A stretch of DNA of 64,000 nucleotides from Nonomuraea sp. MG754425 (GCF_021699195.1 NZ_SSXE01000012.1:1-64000); one strand, 5' to 3'; shown: positions 16,792-25,072, numbered from the stretch's first letter. Translations and numbers: made by a program. Notes: a model not told the origin generated them from the letters alone.

Positions 16792-17415
16792 TTAGTCTTG
16801 CGTTCCCATATCGGCCGCTTCGACCCCTGTACGGGGTGCGACGAGCCAGCACGTCAGGCTCTCCCAGCCGAACAGCCCCCACAGGTAGAGCGCGAGCAAC
16901 ACGTAGCCGCCGGTCAGCCAGCCCGACAGCGCGACCAGCGAGACCAGCATCATCCGCCCGTCCCAGCCGAGGCCGGCCGTGGCCAGCCACGGCGGCGGGT
17001 AGACGTGCTGCCGCAACCGGTAGACAAGATCGTAGTGGTGGAAGGCCAGTGCCCCGAGCAAGACGAAGATCACCACGGGGTGCACGCCGTGGGCGAAGCC
17101 GCAGGCCGCGATGAAGGTGTACTCGATGAGCCGCAGGATCGGCGGCACGAGCCAGTCGAGGCGGCCGTCGTGCGGATGGGTGCTGCCGGGGCCGGCCAGC
17201 AGCAGGGTCACGGCGGGCGCGAACACGGCCAGGCCGTCGCTCCCGGCCACGCCGAGCAGCAGCAGCACGCCGGTGACGAACGCGCCGGCGATCACCGGCG
17301 GCAACGGCGGGAGCTGCCCGGCCACGAGCAGGCCCATGGCACGCGAGAGCGGCCCGTCGTCGCGGTAGGCCACGACGGTGCTGCTGGGAACGGGGGTCAT
17401 GTGGACCGAAATCAT
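16792..17415 (-). CDS. Small polytopic membrane protein (DUF5941-like) coupled to CDP-alcohol transferase
   Basis: This 207-residue protein has about five hydrophobic segments and a conserved-looking HHYDLVYRLRQ motif between helices. I recognise it as similar to the region annotated DUF5941 in actinomycetes; this is from memory and not certain. The ATG at 17415 overlaps the stop of the upstream CDP-alcohol phosphotransferase gene by 4 nt (ATGA), so it is translated from the same mRNA and probably works with that enzyme in the membrane. No catalytic motif is visible. The next gene in the same direction (LicC-like) starts 77 bp further on. Confidence 0.72.
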   Translation of the reverse strand: MISVHMTPVPSSTVVAYRDDGPLSRAMGLLVAGQLPPLPPVIAGAFVTGVLLLLGVAGSDGLAVFAPAVTLLLAGPGSTHPHDGRLDWLVPPILRLIEYTFIAACGFAHGVHPVVIFVLLGALAFHHYDLVYRLRQHVYPPPWLATAGLGWDGRMMLVSLVALSGWLTGGYVLLALYLWGLFGWESLTCWLVAPRTGVEAADMGTQD

Positions 17416-18887
17416 CGTGCCGACCTCGCGATCCGCCCGGCGAGCTGGTAGAGGGCCGCCACGCCGCCCCAGCCGAGCAGCGCCAGGAACGTGGCCCTGG
17501 AGCCCCAGATCACGGCGGTGACCGCGATCAGGGCCATGCGCTCCCCTATCGGCAGCACCACGATCTTCTTCAGCCATCGGGCGATCGTGTCGCGTTCGAG
17601 CCGCTGGGAGAGCTTGAGCACGCCTCCGGGGGCGCGGCGCACGTCCTGCGACTCCAGCAGCGAGCGGGCCGGTCGGCCCCACGTCGCGCCGACGCGGGCC
17701 GCGTCGGTCACGGCGCCCACGTACGTGTAGTCGACGGCGTGCCTGACGACCTGCAGCACCATCGCGGCCACCGCCAGGTACCAGATGTCGGCGGCGGCGG
17801 AGCCGAAGGCCAGGCCGACGTAGACGGCGTACTCCTTGAACCGGTCGGACATGCCGTCGGCCCACGCGCCCAGCGGCGAGAACGTGCGCGTGTAGCGGGC
17901 GAGCTGCCCGTCGAGGCAGTCGAGCGCGAACGACAGGATCAGCAGCACCGCCCCGGCCAGCCGCCCGCCCTCGGTGCCCGCCGAGAACCACAGGGCCGCC
18001 AGCAGCGCCAGCCCGGCCGAGATCGCGGTGACCGTGTTGGGGACGAGCTTGAGGCGTACGGCGGGCTTGATCAGGTGGCGGGTCCAGGAGGAGACGAAGA
18101 ACGTGGCGAAGAAGCCGTCGTCCTCCTTGACGGAGGTGTCGAGCCGGACCTTGGCCTCGTCCACCTCCGCCAGCCTGGTCAGGGCGGCGTCGGCGGAGTG
18201 CTGGCCCGCCACCCGGTCGGCGTGCAGCGGCCCGATGCCGGCCGCGCGCACGGCCACCCCGGACCTGACCAGCCCGACCAGCAGCAGATCGACCGCCTCG
18301 ACCGGCGTGACGGGGCCGAGCTTGCCCGCCTCGGCCAGCTCGGCCAGCTCGTCGGCGATGTCGGCCAGCGTGGCCAGGTCGGCCTCGCCCGTCTGCAGCA
18401 CGCCCCTGAAGGTGGCGTTCGCCTCGGGGACGAGGTGGAACGAGCTGCCGGCCGCGACGACCCGGCCGCCCTCGACGCGGGCGGGCGGGCGCAGCGGCCC
18501 GGGGGTCGCGTCGTGCGAGATCAGCGCGGCGCTGCCGTGGGAGGGATGCTCCAGCAGCGCCGCGAGGGCCTCGGTGTGGATCACCAGGTCGGCGGGCAGC
18601 ACGGCCACGGCGCTCGTGGCGGCGCGGGCGATCTTGGCCACGCCGCGCAGGTCGGTCGCGAGGCCGCCGTCGGCCGTCACGACCTGCACCCCGCGTACGG
18701 GCAGCGCGGCGAGTTGTTCGCCGAGGCGGTCGAGCAGCGTGCCGTCGCCGCTGGCCAGCCTGCACGCGGGTGTCGTGGCGAGCAGCACGACCGACGTGGT
18801 CGCGCTGTCGCGGGTCAAAGAGTCGGGCAAAGCTCCGGTCTCCTCCCGGTCGGGGTGGAGCACATGGACTGGGGGGTGCGTAGACAC
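17412..18887 (-). CDS. Nucleotidyltransferase-like / CDP-alcohol phosphotransferase fusion
   Basis: This protein of about 491 residues has an N-terminal region (about 30-260) with a GT-A nucleotidyltransferase pattern (SVVLLATTPACRL, GVQVVTADGG, AVLPADLV) but without the GGxGxR loop and clear metal residues. A CDP-alcohol phosphotransferase domain follows, with a complete D-x2-DG-x2-AR-x8-G-x3-D-x3-D motif (DCLDGQLAR ... GAWADGMSD), and then membrane helices. The order recalls the bifunctional inositol-1-phosphate cytidylyltransferase/DIPP synthases, but the cytidylyltransferase half looks inactive. The start is uncertain: GTG 18926, 18887 and 18863 are all in frame; the first would leave only 15 bp to the divergent gene. 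The product may be a phosphodiester in the membrane. Confidence 0.8.
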   Translation of the reverse strand: MSTHPPVHVLHPDREETGALPDSLTRDSATTSVVLLATTPACRLASGDGTLLDRLGEQLAALPVRGVQVVTADGGLATDLRGVAKIARAATSAVAVLPADLVIHTEALAALLEHPSHGSAALISHDATPGPLRPPARVEGGRVVAAGSSFHLVPEANATFRGVLQTGEADLATLADIADELAELAEAGKLGPVTPVEAVDLLLVGLVRSGVAVRAAGIGPLHADRVAGQHSADAALTRLAEVDEAKVRLDTSVKEDDGFFATFFVSSWTRHLIKPAVRLKLVPNTVTAISAGLALLAALWFSAGTEGGRLAGAVLLILSFALDCLDGQLARYTRTFSPLGAWADGMSDRFKEYAVYVGLAFGSAAADIWYLAVAAMVLQVVRHAVDYTYVGAVTDAARVGATWGRPARSLLESQDVRRAPGGVLKLSQRLERDTIARWLKKIVVLPIGERMALIAVTAVIWGSRATFLALLGWGGVAALYQLAGRIARSAR

Positions 18888-18905
18888 AGCGTAGCGACAG
18901 GTCAA
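18877..18905 (-). promoter_or_regulatory. Candidate sigma-70-type promoter in divergent region
   Basis: Reading leftward, TTGACC (18905-18900) and TACGCA (18882-18877) are separated by 17 bp, close to a vegetative actinomycete promoter. If it is real, transcription would start near 18870 and the fusion gene would start at GTG 18863 with almost no leader. The divergent IspD-like gene starts at 18942. This is a pattern match only. Confidence 0.3.
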
Positions 18906-18941
18906 CGCGATATCACGGAACAGCACCGTTACGCTGCCCCT

Positions 18942-20255
18942 ATGGATTCACGGCTGCGGTCGGTCGGAGTGCTCCTCGCGGGCGGCGTGGGGCAGCGGGT
19001 CGGGCTCGGCGTCCCCAAGCAGCTCATCGAGGTCGCGGGCCGGACGATCATCGAGCATTCGCTCGCCGTGTTCGAGGCCGCGCCCGAGATCGACGAGATC
19101 GTGGTGCTGATGACGCCCGGATACGCCGACCGGGTGCGCGAGATCGTCGCCAGGGGCGAATACCGCAAGGTCAGCCAGGTCGTGGACGGCGGCGCCAGCC
19201 GTACGGAGAGCACGTGGCGGGCGCTCGGGGCGCTCGGCGCGCACGAGTGCAATGTGCTGCTGCACGACGCTGTACGCCCCCTCCTGGAGCCCCGGATCAT
19301 CACGGAGTGTGTCAGGGCGCTGGAGGACCACGAGGCCGTCAACGTGGCGATCCCGAGCTCCGACACGGTCCTGGTGGCGGTCCCCGGAGCCGGCGGCGAG
19401 GTGATCGGCGAGGTGCTCGACCGGGCGCGGCTGCGGCGCAGCCAGACGCCGCAGTGCTTCCGGCTCTCGGTGATCCGGGAGGCGTACCGGCGGGCGATGG
19501 CCGATCCGGGCTTCGCCGGGCTGCCCGCCACCGACGACTGCGGGGTGGTGCTGCGCTACCTGCCCGAGGTGCCGATCCACCTGGTCCCGGGCAGCGAGCG
19601 CAACATCAAGGTGACCCATCCCGGCGACCTGCACATCGCCGACCTGCTCCTGCGGCTGCCCGTGTCCGTGCCGGAGGGCGACAGGGGGGCGCTGGCCGGG
19701 CAGGTGATCGTCGTCCTGGGCGGCGAGGAGGCGCGGCGGCCCGCCGGTATGGCCCCGGGAGGGTCCGAGCTGGCGCGGGAGGCCGCCCGCCACGGCGCGA
19801 CGGTGCACGTCCTGACGCGGGCCGGCGGCGTGCGGGTGGAGGACTTCGACTCCGTGGCCAAGGCGCTGGACGACGTGGGCGGGGCCGACCACGTGGTGCT
19901 CGCGGCGAGTCCTGGCCACCACGGCGACCTGGCGCGGACGGGCGGCGAGACCGTCGCCGACGCGGTCGCCGCCGGGCACCTGGCCGCGCTCAACGTGGCC
20001 CGCGCCGCCCGTCCGCACCTGCGCGGCAGCCTGCTGCTGGAGCTGCCGCCGGGCTCCGGCGCGCTGCACGAGTCCGGCGTCGCCGCCGTGACCGCACTGG
20101 CCCGCGCGCTGGCCCGCGAGTGGGCCGCCGACGGCGTCCGGGTCAACTGCGTCAATACCGGCGCCTCTCCGGCCGTGGTCGCGCAGACCTCGCTGGACAT
20201 CCTCATCTCCGGCCTAACCGGGCACGTCGTAGACGTTCGCGTTGACGGCACTTGA
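18942..20255 (+). CDS. IspD-like cytidylyltransferase / SDR-like fusion (Acs1/TarIJ-type CDP-ribitol synthase candidate)
   Basis: This 437-residue protein has an N-terminal IspD/TarI-like domain (about 1-235) with all key segments: LLAGGVGQRVGLGVPKQLI, ASRTESTWRAL, LLHDAVRPLL, RRSQTPQCFRL and ATDDCGVV. The C-terminal domain (about 240-437) has a short-chain dehydrogenase outline (ending ARALAREWAADGVRVNCVNTGA), but the YxxxK pair is absent (LHESG at that site) and the nucleotide loop is eroded. The layout matches Haemophilus Acs1, which reduces ribulose-5-phosphate and makes CDP-ribitol. Here the cytidylyl half looks active and the reductase half doubtful. The position beside a TagF-like gene argues for polymer synthesis rather than isoprenoid IspD. 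The stop is 26 bp before the next gene. Confidence 0.86.
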   Translation: MDSRLRSVGVLLAGGVGQRVGLGVPKQLIEVAGRTIIEHSLAVFEAAPEIDEIVVLMTPGYADRVREIVARGEYRKVSQVVDGGASRTESTWRALGALGAHECNVLLHDAVRPLLEPRIITECVRALEDHEAVNVAIPSSDTVLVAVPGAGGEVIGEVLDRARLRRSQTPQCFRLSVIREAYRRAMADPGFAGLPATDDCGVVLRYLPEVPIHLVPGSERNIKVTHPGDLHIADLLLRLPVSVPEGDRGALAGQVIVVLGGEEARRPAGMAPGGSELAREAARHGATVHVLTRAGGVRVEDFDSVAKALDDVGGADHVVLAASPGHHGDLARTGGETVADAVAAGHLAALNVARAARPHLRGSLLLELPPGSGALHESGVAAVTALARALAREWAADGVRVNCVNTGASPAVVAQTSLDILISGLTGHVVDVRVDGT

Positions 20256-20281
20256 CCTGGAGGTTGTTACCGTGCGGTCAC

Positions 20282-22018
20282 ATGAGGAGACTCATCGTGA
20301 TCGCGGCGCTGCTCGGCTGCTACCCCCTGCTGCTGGTGACGGCGCTCTGGCCGGCGCCGGTGCTGTTCGGGCTGGTCGCGGTGGCCTCGTACCTCGCCGA
20401 GTACGCCGCCCCGCGCGTCGGCCGGCCGCTGCCCGAGGCGCTCGGCAAGGTGCACCTCGGGATCACGCTGCGCTTCGCCGCCCGCGAGACCATGGCGCTG
20501 CTGCTGGTCGCGCGCACGGCGGGGGCCGACTCGCCGTGGTTCGCGGCGGCGGCGGCCGGGATCCTGGCGATCCACGTGGTCCGGGCCCTGCACGCGGGGC
20601 TGGCGCTGCGGTTGCGTCAGATGCTCGCCAGGATGCCGGTGACCACCCGCAACCTCGACGTCTCCGCGCTGCGCGTCCCGAAGCTGCCGCCGCCCGCGCT
20701 GCGTGACTCGCGCAGCGTGCCCTTCCTCTACCTGGACGCGCTACCGGTGCTCGGGGCCGTCCTCGGCGTCGTCGCCGCCACCGCGGGAGCGGCGCTGGCG
20801 CTGGTCGCGGGCCTGGCGGGGGCGCTCTCGCTCATCCCGTACGTTCGTCGCGCCAGGCCGCTCACCGACCGGGCGCGGGTGCTGGAGATCGTGGGCGAGC
20901 AGGTGGACGCGTACGCCCCCGAGGTCATCCTGTACTTCTCCGGCGCGACCGCCGCCGCCTACCAGGCCAGGATGTGGCTGCCCGTCCTCGAACGCAGCCC
21001 CAGGCGGGCCATCGTCGTGCTGCGCGAGCGCGGCATGGCCAGGCACCTGGAGTCCACGACGCTGCCGATGGTGTGCATCCCGTCGTCGGCCGACCTGATG
21101 AGCTTCCGCGCCCTGACCGGGGCCAAACTGTGCCTGTACGTGGCCAACGTCGGCAGGAACGTGCACATGCTGCGCATCCCGACCCTGCGCAGCGCGTTCC
21201 TCAACCACGGCGACAGCGACAAGGAGGCGTCGTTCAACCCGTTCTCCCGCGTGTACGACGAGGTGTGGGTGGCCGGTCCGGCCGGTCGCGACCGCTACCG
21301 CCGGGCCAAGGTGGGCGTCCGGGACGAGTCCATCCACGAGGTCGGGCGGCCCCAGCTCCAGGGCATCTCGACGGAGGGGCCGGGGCTGCCGTACCGGACC
21401 GTCCTGTACGCGCCCACCTGGGAGGGCTGGAACGACGACCTGTTCCACACCTCGCTGATCACCATGGGCCCGCGTATCGTGCGCGCCCTCCTGGACCACC
21501 GCCCCCCGCTGCGCGTCGTCTACAAGCCGCACCCGCTCACCGGGCACCGCGACAAGAGCGCCGTCCGGGCGCACCGGAGGATCGTCGCCATGATCGAGGC
21601 GGCGGAACTGGCCAGGTCGAAGGCCCGCCACCCCTCCCGCGCCGGCGACTCGGCGCCCCACATCCGGCACCTGGTCGTCGCGGGGCCCACACCGCACCTG
21701 TACGACTGCTTCAACCAGTGCGACCTGCTGATCAGCGACATCTCCAGCGTGGTGGCCGACTTCCTGGCCAGCGAGAAGCCGTACGCCGTGACGAACGTGG
21801 CCGGGCTGCCCGAGGGGGCCTTCCACGAGCGGTACCCGAGCACGGAGGCGGGCGTGCTGCTGGGCGAGGACCTGGCGGGGCTCGCCGGGTTCCTGGACGG
21901 GGAGGACACGATGGGGCGGGCCCGGGTGAAGCTGCGGGCCTACCTGCTGGGGCCGGAGTACCCGGACGCCATGGCCCGTTTCGACGCCGCCGTCGAGCGC
22001 GTCCTCGCCGGTCGGTGA
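20282..22018 (+). CDS. CDP-glycerol/CDP-ribitol glycero(ribitol)phosphotransferase family (TagB/TagF/TarL-like)
   Basis: This 578-residue protein has several hydrophobic segments in the N-terminal half (within about residues 1-200) and a C-terminal Glyphos_transf-type domain (PF04464). The domain shows LYAPTWEGWNDD, VYKPHPLTG and LLISDISSVVADFL, matching the TagF/TarL motifs. Those enzymes transfer polyol-phosphate units from CDP-polyol to a growing teichoic acid on the cytoplasmic face. ATG 20282 is chosen; GGAGG lies 19 nt upstream, which is long, and TTG 20252, overlapping the previous stop, is in frame. It follows the IspD-like/SDR gene in a two-gene operon that could both make and use CDP-ribitol or CDP-glycerol. 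It ends at a bidirectional terminator. Confidence 0.88.
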   Translation: MRRLIVIAALLGCYPLLLVTALWPAPVLFGLVAVASYLAEYAAPRVGRPLPEALGKVHLGITLRFAARETMALLLVARTAGADSPWFAAAAAGILAIHVVRALHAGLALRLRQMLARMPVTTRNLDVSALRVPKLPPPALRDSRSVPFLYLDALPVLGAVLGVVAATAGAALALVAGLAGALSLIPYVRRARPLTDRARVLEIVGEQVDAYAPEVILYFSGATAAAYQARMWLPVLERSPRRAIVVLRERGMARHLESTTLPMVCIPSSADLMSFRALTGAKLCLYVANVGRNVHMLRIPTLRSAFLNHGDSDKEASFNPFSRVYDEVWVAGPAGRDRYRRAKVGVRDESIHEVGRPQLQGISTEGPGLPYRTVLYAPTWEGWNDDLFHTSLITMGPRIVRALLDHRPPLRVVYKPHPLTGHRDKSAVRAHRRIVAMIEAAELARSKARHPSRAGDSAPHIRHLVVAGPTPHLYDCFNQCDLLISDISSVVADFLASEKPYAVTNVAGLPEGAFHERYPSTEAGVLLGEDLAGLAGFLDGEDTMGRARVKLRAYLLGPEYPDAMARFDAAVERVLAGR

Positions 22019-22036
22019 CGAGCGGCCGGGTGTGCG

Positions 22037-22063
22037 GCACCCCGCCGGGGCGCGGCGGGGTGC
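22037..22063. terminator. Bidirectional terminator hairpin
   Basis: A perfect 10-bp inverted repeat (GCACCCCGCC/GGCGGGGTGC) with a 7-nt loop lies between the convergent TagF-like gene (+) and the GT2 gene (-). Confidence 0.7.
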
Positions 22064-22073
22064 ACGGTGGACG

Positions 22074-23090
22074 TCAGCGGGGTGCCCGGGCCAGTTTCCT
22101 GGGGCTGGTCAGGAAGCCCCAGCCCCACGAGCAGTGCATGGTGGCGTACACGACGGGCAGGCGCAGCAGGGCGCCGGCCGACAGCCCGCCGCCGGTCAGC
22201 ACCGAGCCCGCCACGATGGCCAGGGCGTAACCGCCGGGCACGACCAGCGCCGGCGGGAAGAACGGCGACACGACCAGCCCGAGCAGCATGGCCAGCACCG
22301 CGGCGGGCGGCGCGAGGTAGCGCAGGTTGATCGTGCCCTCGTGGGTGCGCGAGACGACCCGCCGCCACCGGCCGTAGTGGAAGTACTGCTTGGCCAGCGC
22401 CTTGACGTTGGGTCGTGGCCGGTAGGAGACCCGCATGCGCGGCTGGAACCACACCAGCCCGCCCGTACGGCGGATGCGGTGGTTCATCTCCCAGTCCTGG
22501 GCGCGCTGGAAGTGCTCGTCGTAGCCGCCCACCCGGTCGAGGGCGGAGCGGCGGAAGACGCCGAGGTAGACGGTGTCGGCCGGCCCGGCGGTGCCCCCGA
22601 CGTGGAACGCGGCGGCGCCCACGCCGATCTTGGACGTCATGGCGCAGGCGACGGCCTGCTCGAAGGGGGTGATCCCTTCGGCGGCCATGATGCCGCCCAC
22701 GTTGTCGGCCCCGGTCTCGGCCAGCGTCTCGACGGCGACGCGCAGGTAGTCGGCGGGCAGCATGGCGTGCCCGTCGACCCTGGCGACGATGTCGTTGCGG
22801 GAGGCGGCGATGGCGGCGTTGAGCGCGTTGGGGGTGCGGCCCGTCGGGTTGGGCACCACCGTCACCCGCCGGTCGGCCGCCGCGATGGCGTCGGCGACCT
22901 CCTGGGTGCGGTCCTGGGACGGACCCACGGCGAGGACGACCTCGATCTCACCGGGGTAGCTCTGGGCGAGGATCATCTCGACGGCCTCGCGAAGGTGCCG
23001 CTCCTCGTTGAGGACCGGCATGACGACGGAGATGGGAGGCCAGGCGCGCGTGTCCGCGGGCGCGTGCGGCGAGTCGGGGAACTGCTTCAT
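22074..23090 (-). CDS. GT2 glycosyltransferase with C-terminal membrane region
   Basis: This 338-residue protein has a GT-A domain with ISVVMPVLNEERHLREA, VLAVGPSQDRT, a modified metal motif VARVDGHAML (Asp-Gly-His in place of DxD) and the acceptor motif RAQDWEMNHRIRR. Hydrophobic helices from about residue 260 to 320 suggest membrane association, as in succinoglycan-type GT2 enzymes. ATG 23090 is chosen; the longer frame to 23171 would run into the start region of the divergent LCP gene. The 79-bp divergent region must hold both promoters. It probably acts on the same surface polymer; the donor is unknown. Confidence 0.86.
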   Translation of the reverse strand: MKQFPDSPHAPADTRAWPPISVVMPVLNEERHLREAVEMILAQSYPGEIEVVLAVGPSQDRTQEVADAIAAADRRVTVVPNPTGRTPNALNAAIAASRNDIVARVDGHAMLPADYLRVAVETLAETGADNVGGIMAAEGITPFEQAVACAMTSKIGVGAAAFHVGGTAGPADTVYLGVFRRSALDRVGGYDEHFQRAQDWEMNHRIRRTGGLVWFQPRMRVSYRPRPNVKALAKQYFHYGRWRRVVSRTHEGTINLRYLAPPAAVLAMLLGLVVSPFFPPALVVPGGYALAIVAGSVLTGGGLSAGALLRLPVVYATMHCSWGWGFLTSPRKLARAPR

Positions 23091-23169
23091 GGCGGGGCTC
23101 ACGCTACTGTACGACCGTGGGAGGAGAGCAATCCAAAGCCGATCCTCCGGGGTGACAAAGGGGGACGGC

Positions 23170-24627
23170 ATGCGCGACCCGGGCGAGGAGGACGGCGGCG
23201 TGCTCGTGGGCGGGGACGCCTACGGCGACGTCAAACTGGCGACGCCCGTCCGCACCCGCAGGCCGCCGCGCAGAAGCGCCCGAGCCCGCCGCCGCAACGT
23301 GCTGGTCGCCGGGTTCCTGTCCACCGGCGTCCTGGTGACCACGGGCGTGGTGTGGGCGACGCCGCGCCAGATCGGCACCGTGGACGCGGGGGTGACCGCG
23401 ACGTCGTCCCGGGGCGCCGAGAACATCCTCATGGTCGGTGTGGACAAGCGCGACGACCTCAGCCGTCAGCAGCAGAACCGCCTCAAGCTGGGGCGCGAGT
23501 CCGGCCAGCGTACCGACACGATGATGGTCATCCATCTGTCGGAGGACCACAAGAAGGTCACGGTGGTCAGCCTGCCGCGCGACACCTGGACGACGATCCC
23601 GGGCAAGGGCGAGCACAAGATCAACGCGGCGTACCAGTTCGGCGGGCCCAAGCTGGCCAGGCAGACCGTGGAGGCGGTCACCGGGCTGGAGATCACCCGT
23701 TACATCGAGGTCAACATCCTGGGCTTCATCGACGTGGTCGACTCCCTCGGCGGGGTCACCGTCTGCACGCCCGTGCCGATCGACGACACCAAGATCGCGC
23801 TCAACCTCGCGGCCGGCACCCACCAGCTCGACGGCGTGCAGGCGCTCGGCTACGCCCGCACCCGCGCCACCGCCCGCTCCGACCTCGACCGCATCGACCG
23901 GCAGCAGCAGGTCATCTCGGCCCTGCTCAACCGGGCGCTGAGCGCCGACACGCTGGCGAACCCGGCCAAGCTGGCCGCCTTCGTCAACTCGACGCTGAGC
24001 ACGGTGAAGGTCGATCCCGACGACGGGCTGCTGGGGCTGGCCACGCAGATGCGGGACGTCTCGCTGGAGGACGTGAAGTTCGCCGAGGTGCCGCTGGCCA
24101 ACGTGGACTTCAAGGCGCCCACGGGCGAGTCCGCCGTGTTGTGGGACAAGCCGGCGGCCCGCGACCTGTTCGCCGGCATCGACGCCGACCGCGATCCGTC
24201 CGCGCCGATGCCGTCCGTTTCGTCGTCGGCTTCGGCCAAGCCGTCCGTCAAGCCGTCCACGGTCCCGCCCGGCGAGGTCACGCTGAAGGTCAAGAACGGC
24301 ACGCTCATCTCGGGCCTGGGGGCGCGGACGAAGGAGGCGCTGGTCGCGTACGGCTTCAAGGTGCCCGGTGAGGCGGGCAACACCTCCAAGCAGGACTACG
24401 AGCAGACCTTCGTCCGTTACGGCGAGGGGTTCGAGGCGCAGGCGAAGGCCGTGGCCGCCGCCGTCCCGGGGGCGGAACTGCGCAAGGTGGAGCTCGACGG
24501 GATCGAGCTGATCCTGGGCAGTGACCAGCCGAAAGTCCGGCAACCGAAGTCCACGGGCACGCCAAGTGCGAAGCCGAGCGTTACACCAACCACTAAAACG
24601 GCAATGCAGAACATATGTAAGAAATGA
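23170..24627 (+). CDS. LytR-CpsA-Psr (LCP) family ligase with LytR_C domain
   Basis: This 485-residue protein has a cytoplasmic tail with an Arg-rich stretch (about 28-42), a signal-anchor helix (about 44-63) and an LCP domain (about 75-260). Diagnostic segments are ILMVGVDKRDD, VSLPRDTW, VVDSLGGVTVCT and YARTRATARSDLDRIDRQQ. A Ser/Pro/Lys linker and a LytR_C-like domain (about 372-455) follow. The start ATG 23170 lies 3-4 bases beyond an AAAGGGGGA ribosome-binding site; GTG 23152 is the alternative. It is the second LCP gene of the locus and probably anchors a glycopolymer to peptidoglycan outside the cell. The C-terminal tail is unusually Thr/Pro/Lys-rich and ends with a cysteine-containing NICKK. 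Confidence 0.9.
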   Translation: MRDPGEEDGGVLVGGDAYGDVKLATPVRTRRPPRRSARARRRNVLVAGFLSTGVLVTTGVVWATPRQIGTVDAGVTATSSRGAENILMVGVDKRDDLSRQQQNRLKLGRESGQRTDTMMVIHLSEDHKKVTVVSLPRDTWTTIPGKGEHKINAAYQFGGPKLARQTVEAVTGLEITRYIEVNILGFIDVVDSLGGVTVCTPVPIDDTKIALNLAAGTHQLDGVQALGYARTRATARSDLDRIDRQQQVISALLNRALSADTLANPAKLAAFVNSTLSTVKVDPDDGLLGLATQMRDVSLEDVKFAEVPLANVDFKAPTGESAVLWDKPAARDLFAGIDADRDPSAPMPSVSSSASAKPSVKPSTVPPGEVTLKVKNGTLISGLGARTKEALVAYGFKVPGEAGNTSKQDYEQTFVRYGEGFEAQAKAVAAAVPGAELRKVELDGIELILGSDQPKVRQPKSTGTPSAKPSVTPTTKTAMQNICKK

Positions 24628-24661
24628 GCATAATTTTCTGCGTGTCGGGCAGGTGAGACCC

Positions 24662-25009
24662 ATGGTGGTCAGGTATTGGCGTGAGGAGCCCTGTACGGTT
24701 CTGCACGTCGTAGGCGACCTCGACGTGGCCGGAGCCCCCAGGCTGCGGGCCGAACTGGAACAGGCGCTGGCCGCCGCCGATCCGCTCAACCTGGTCGTCG
24801 ACCTCACGGAGGTGCCGTTCTGCGACTCCGTCGGGCTCGGCGTGCTGGTGGCCGCGTTCAACCACGTCCGGCGGATGAACGGGCGCATGATTCTGGTGGT
24901 CGCGCCCGGAATGATCCGGCGGCTGCTGACGATCACCCATCTCGATCGGCATTTCGAGACGAGCGACTCGCTCAACGAGGCGCGCCAGGCGTTCGCCGGC
25001 GCCGCCTGA
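24662..25009 (+). CDS. STAS-domain anti-sigma factor antagonist
   Basis: This 115-residue protein is one STAS domain. The phosphorylation site region reads VPFCDSVGLGVLVAAF, with Ser in the conserved position of SpoIIAA-type proteins (usually DSSGLG). Such proteins bind a cognate anti-sigma kinase and free the sigma factor when unphosphorylated. No anti-sigma or sigma gene is nearby, so the partner is encoded elsewhere. ATG 24662 is chosen; GTG 24653 would add three residues. It starts 35 bp after the LCP gene, so it may be expressed from the same transcript, which would link wall assembly to a stress regulator only by position. Confidence 0.88.
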   Translation: MVVRYWREEPCTVLHVVGDLDVAGAPRLRAELEQALAAADPLNLVVDLTEVPFCDSVGLGVLVAAFNHVRRMNGRMILVVAPGMIRRLLTITHLDRHFETSDSLNEARQAFAGAA

Positions 25010-25072
25010 GGAGCCTCGGGGAGCGGCGTCGTCCTCGAGCGCCGTTCGAGTGATGACGGGTCAAATCGGTAA

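Noticed and set aside
17739-18941. An upstream extension of the IspD-like reading frame by about 400 codons
   Set aside because: It lies wholly opposite the CDP-alcohol transferase fusion gene and has no domain character; the IspD motif begins within a few codons of ATG 18942.
20252-20281. TTG 20252 as start of the TagF-like gene, overlapping the preceding stop
   Set aside because: No ribosome-binding site precedes it and the added residues are not membrane-like; ATG 20282 opens directly into a hydrophobic helix. Not fully excluded.
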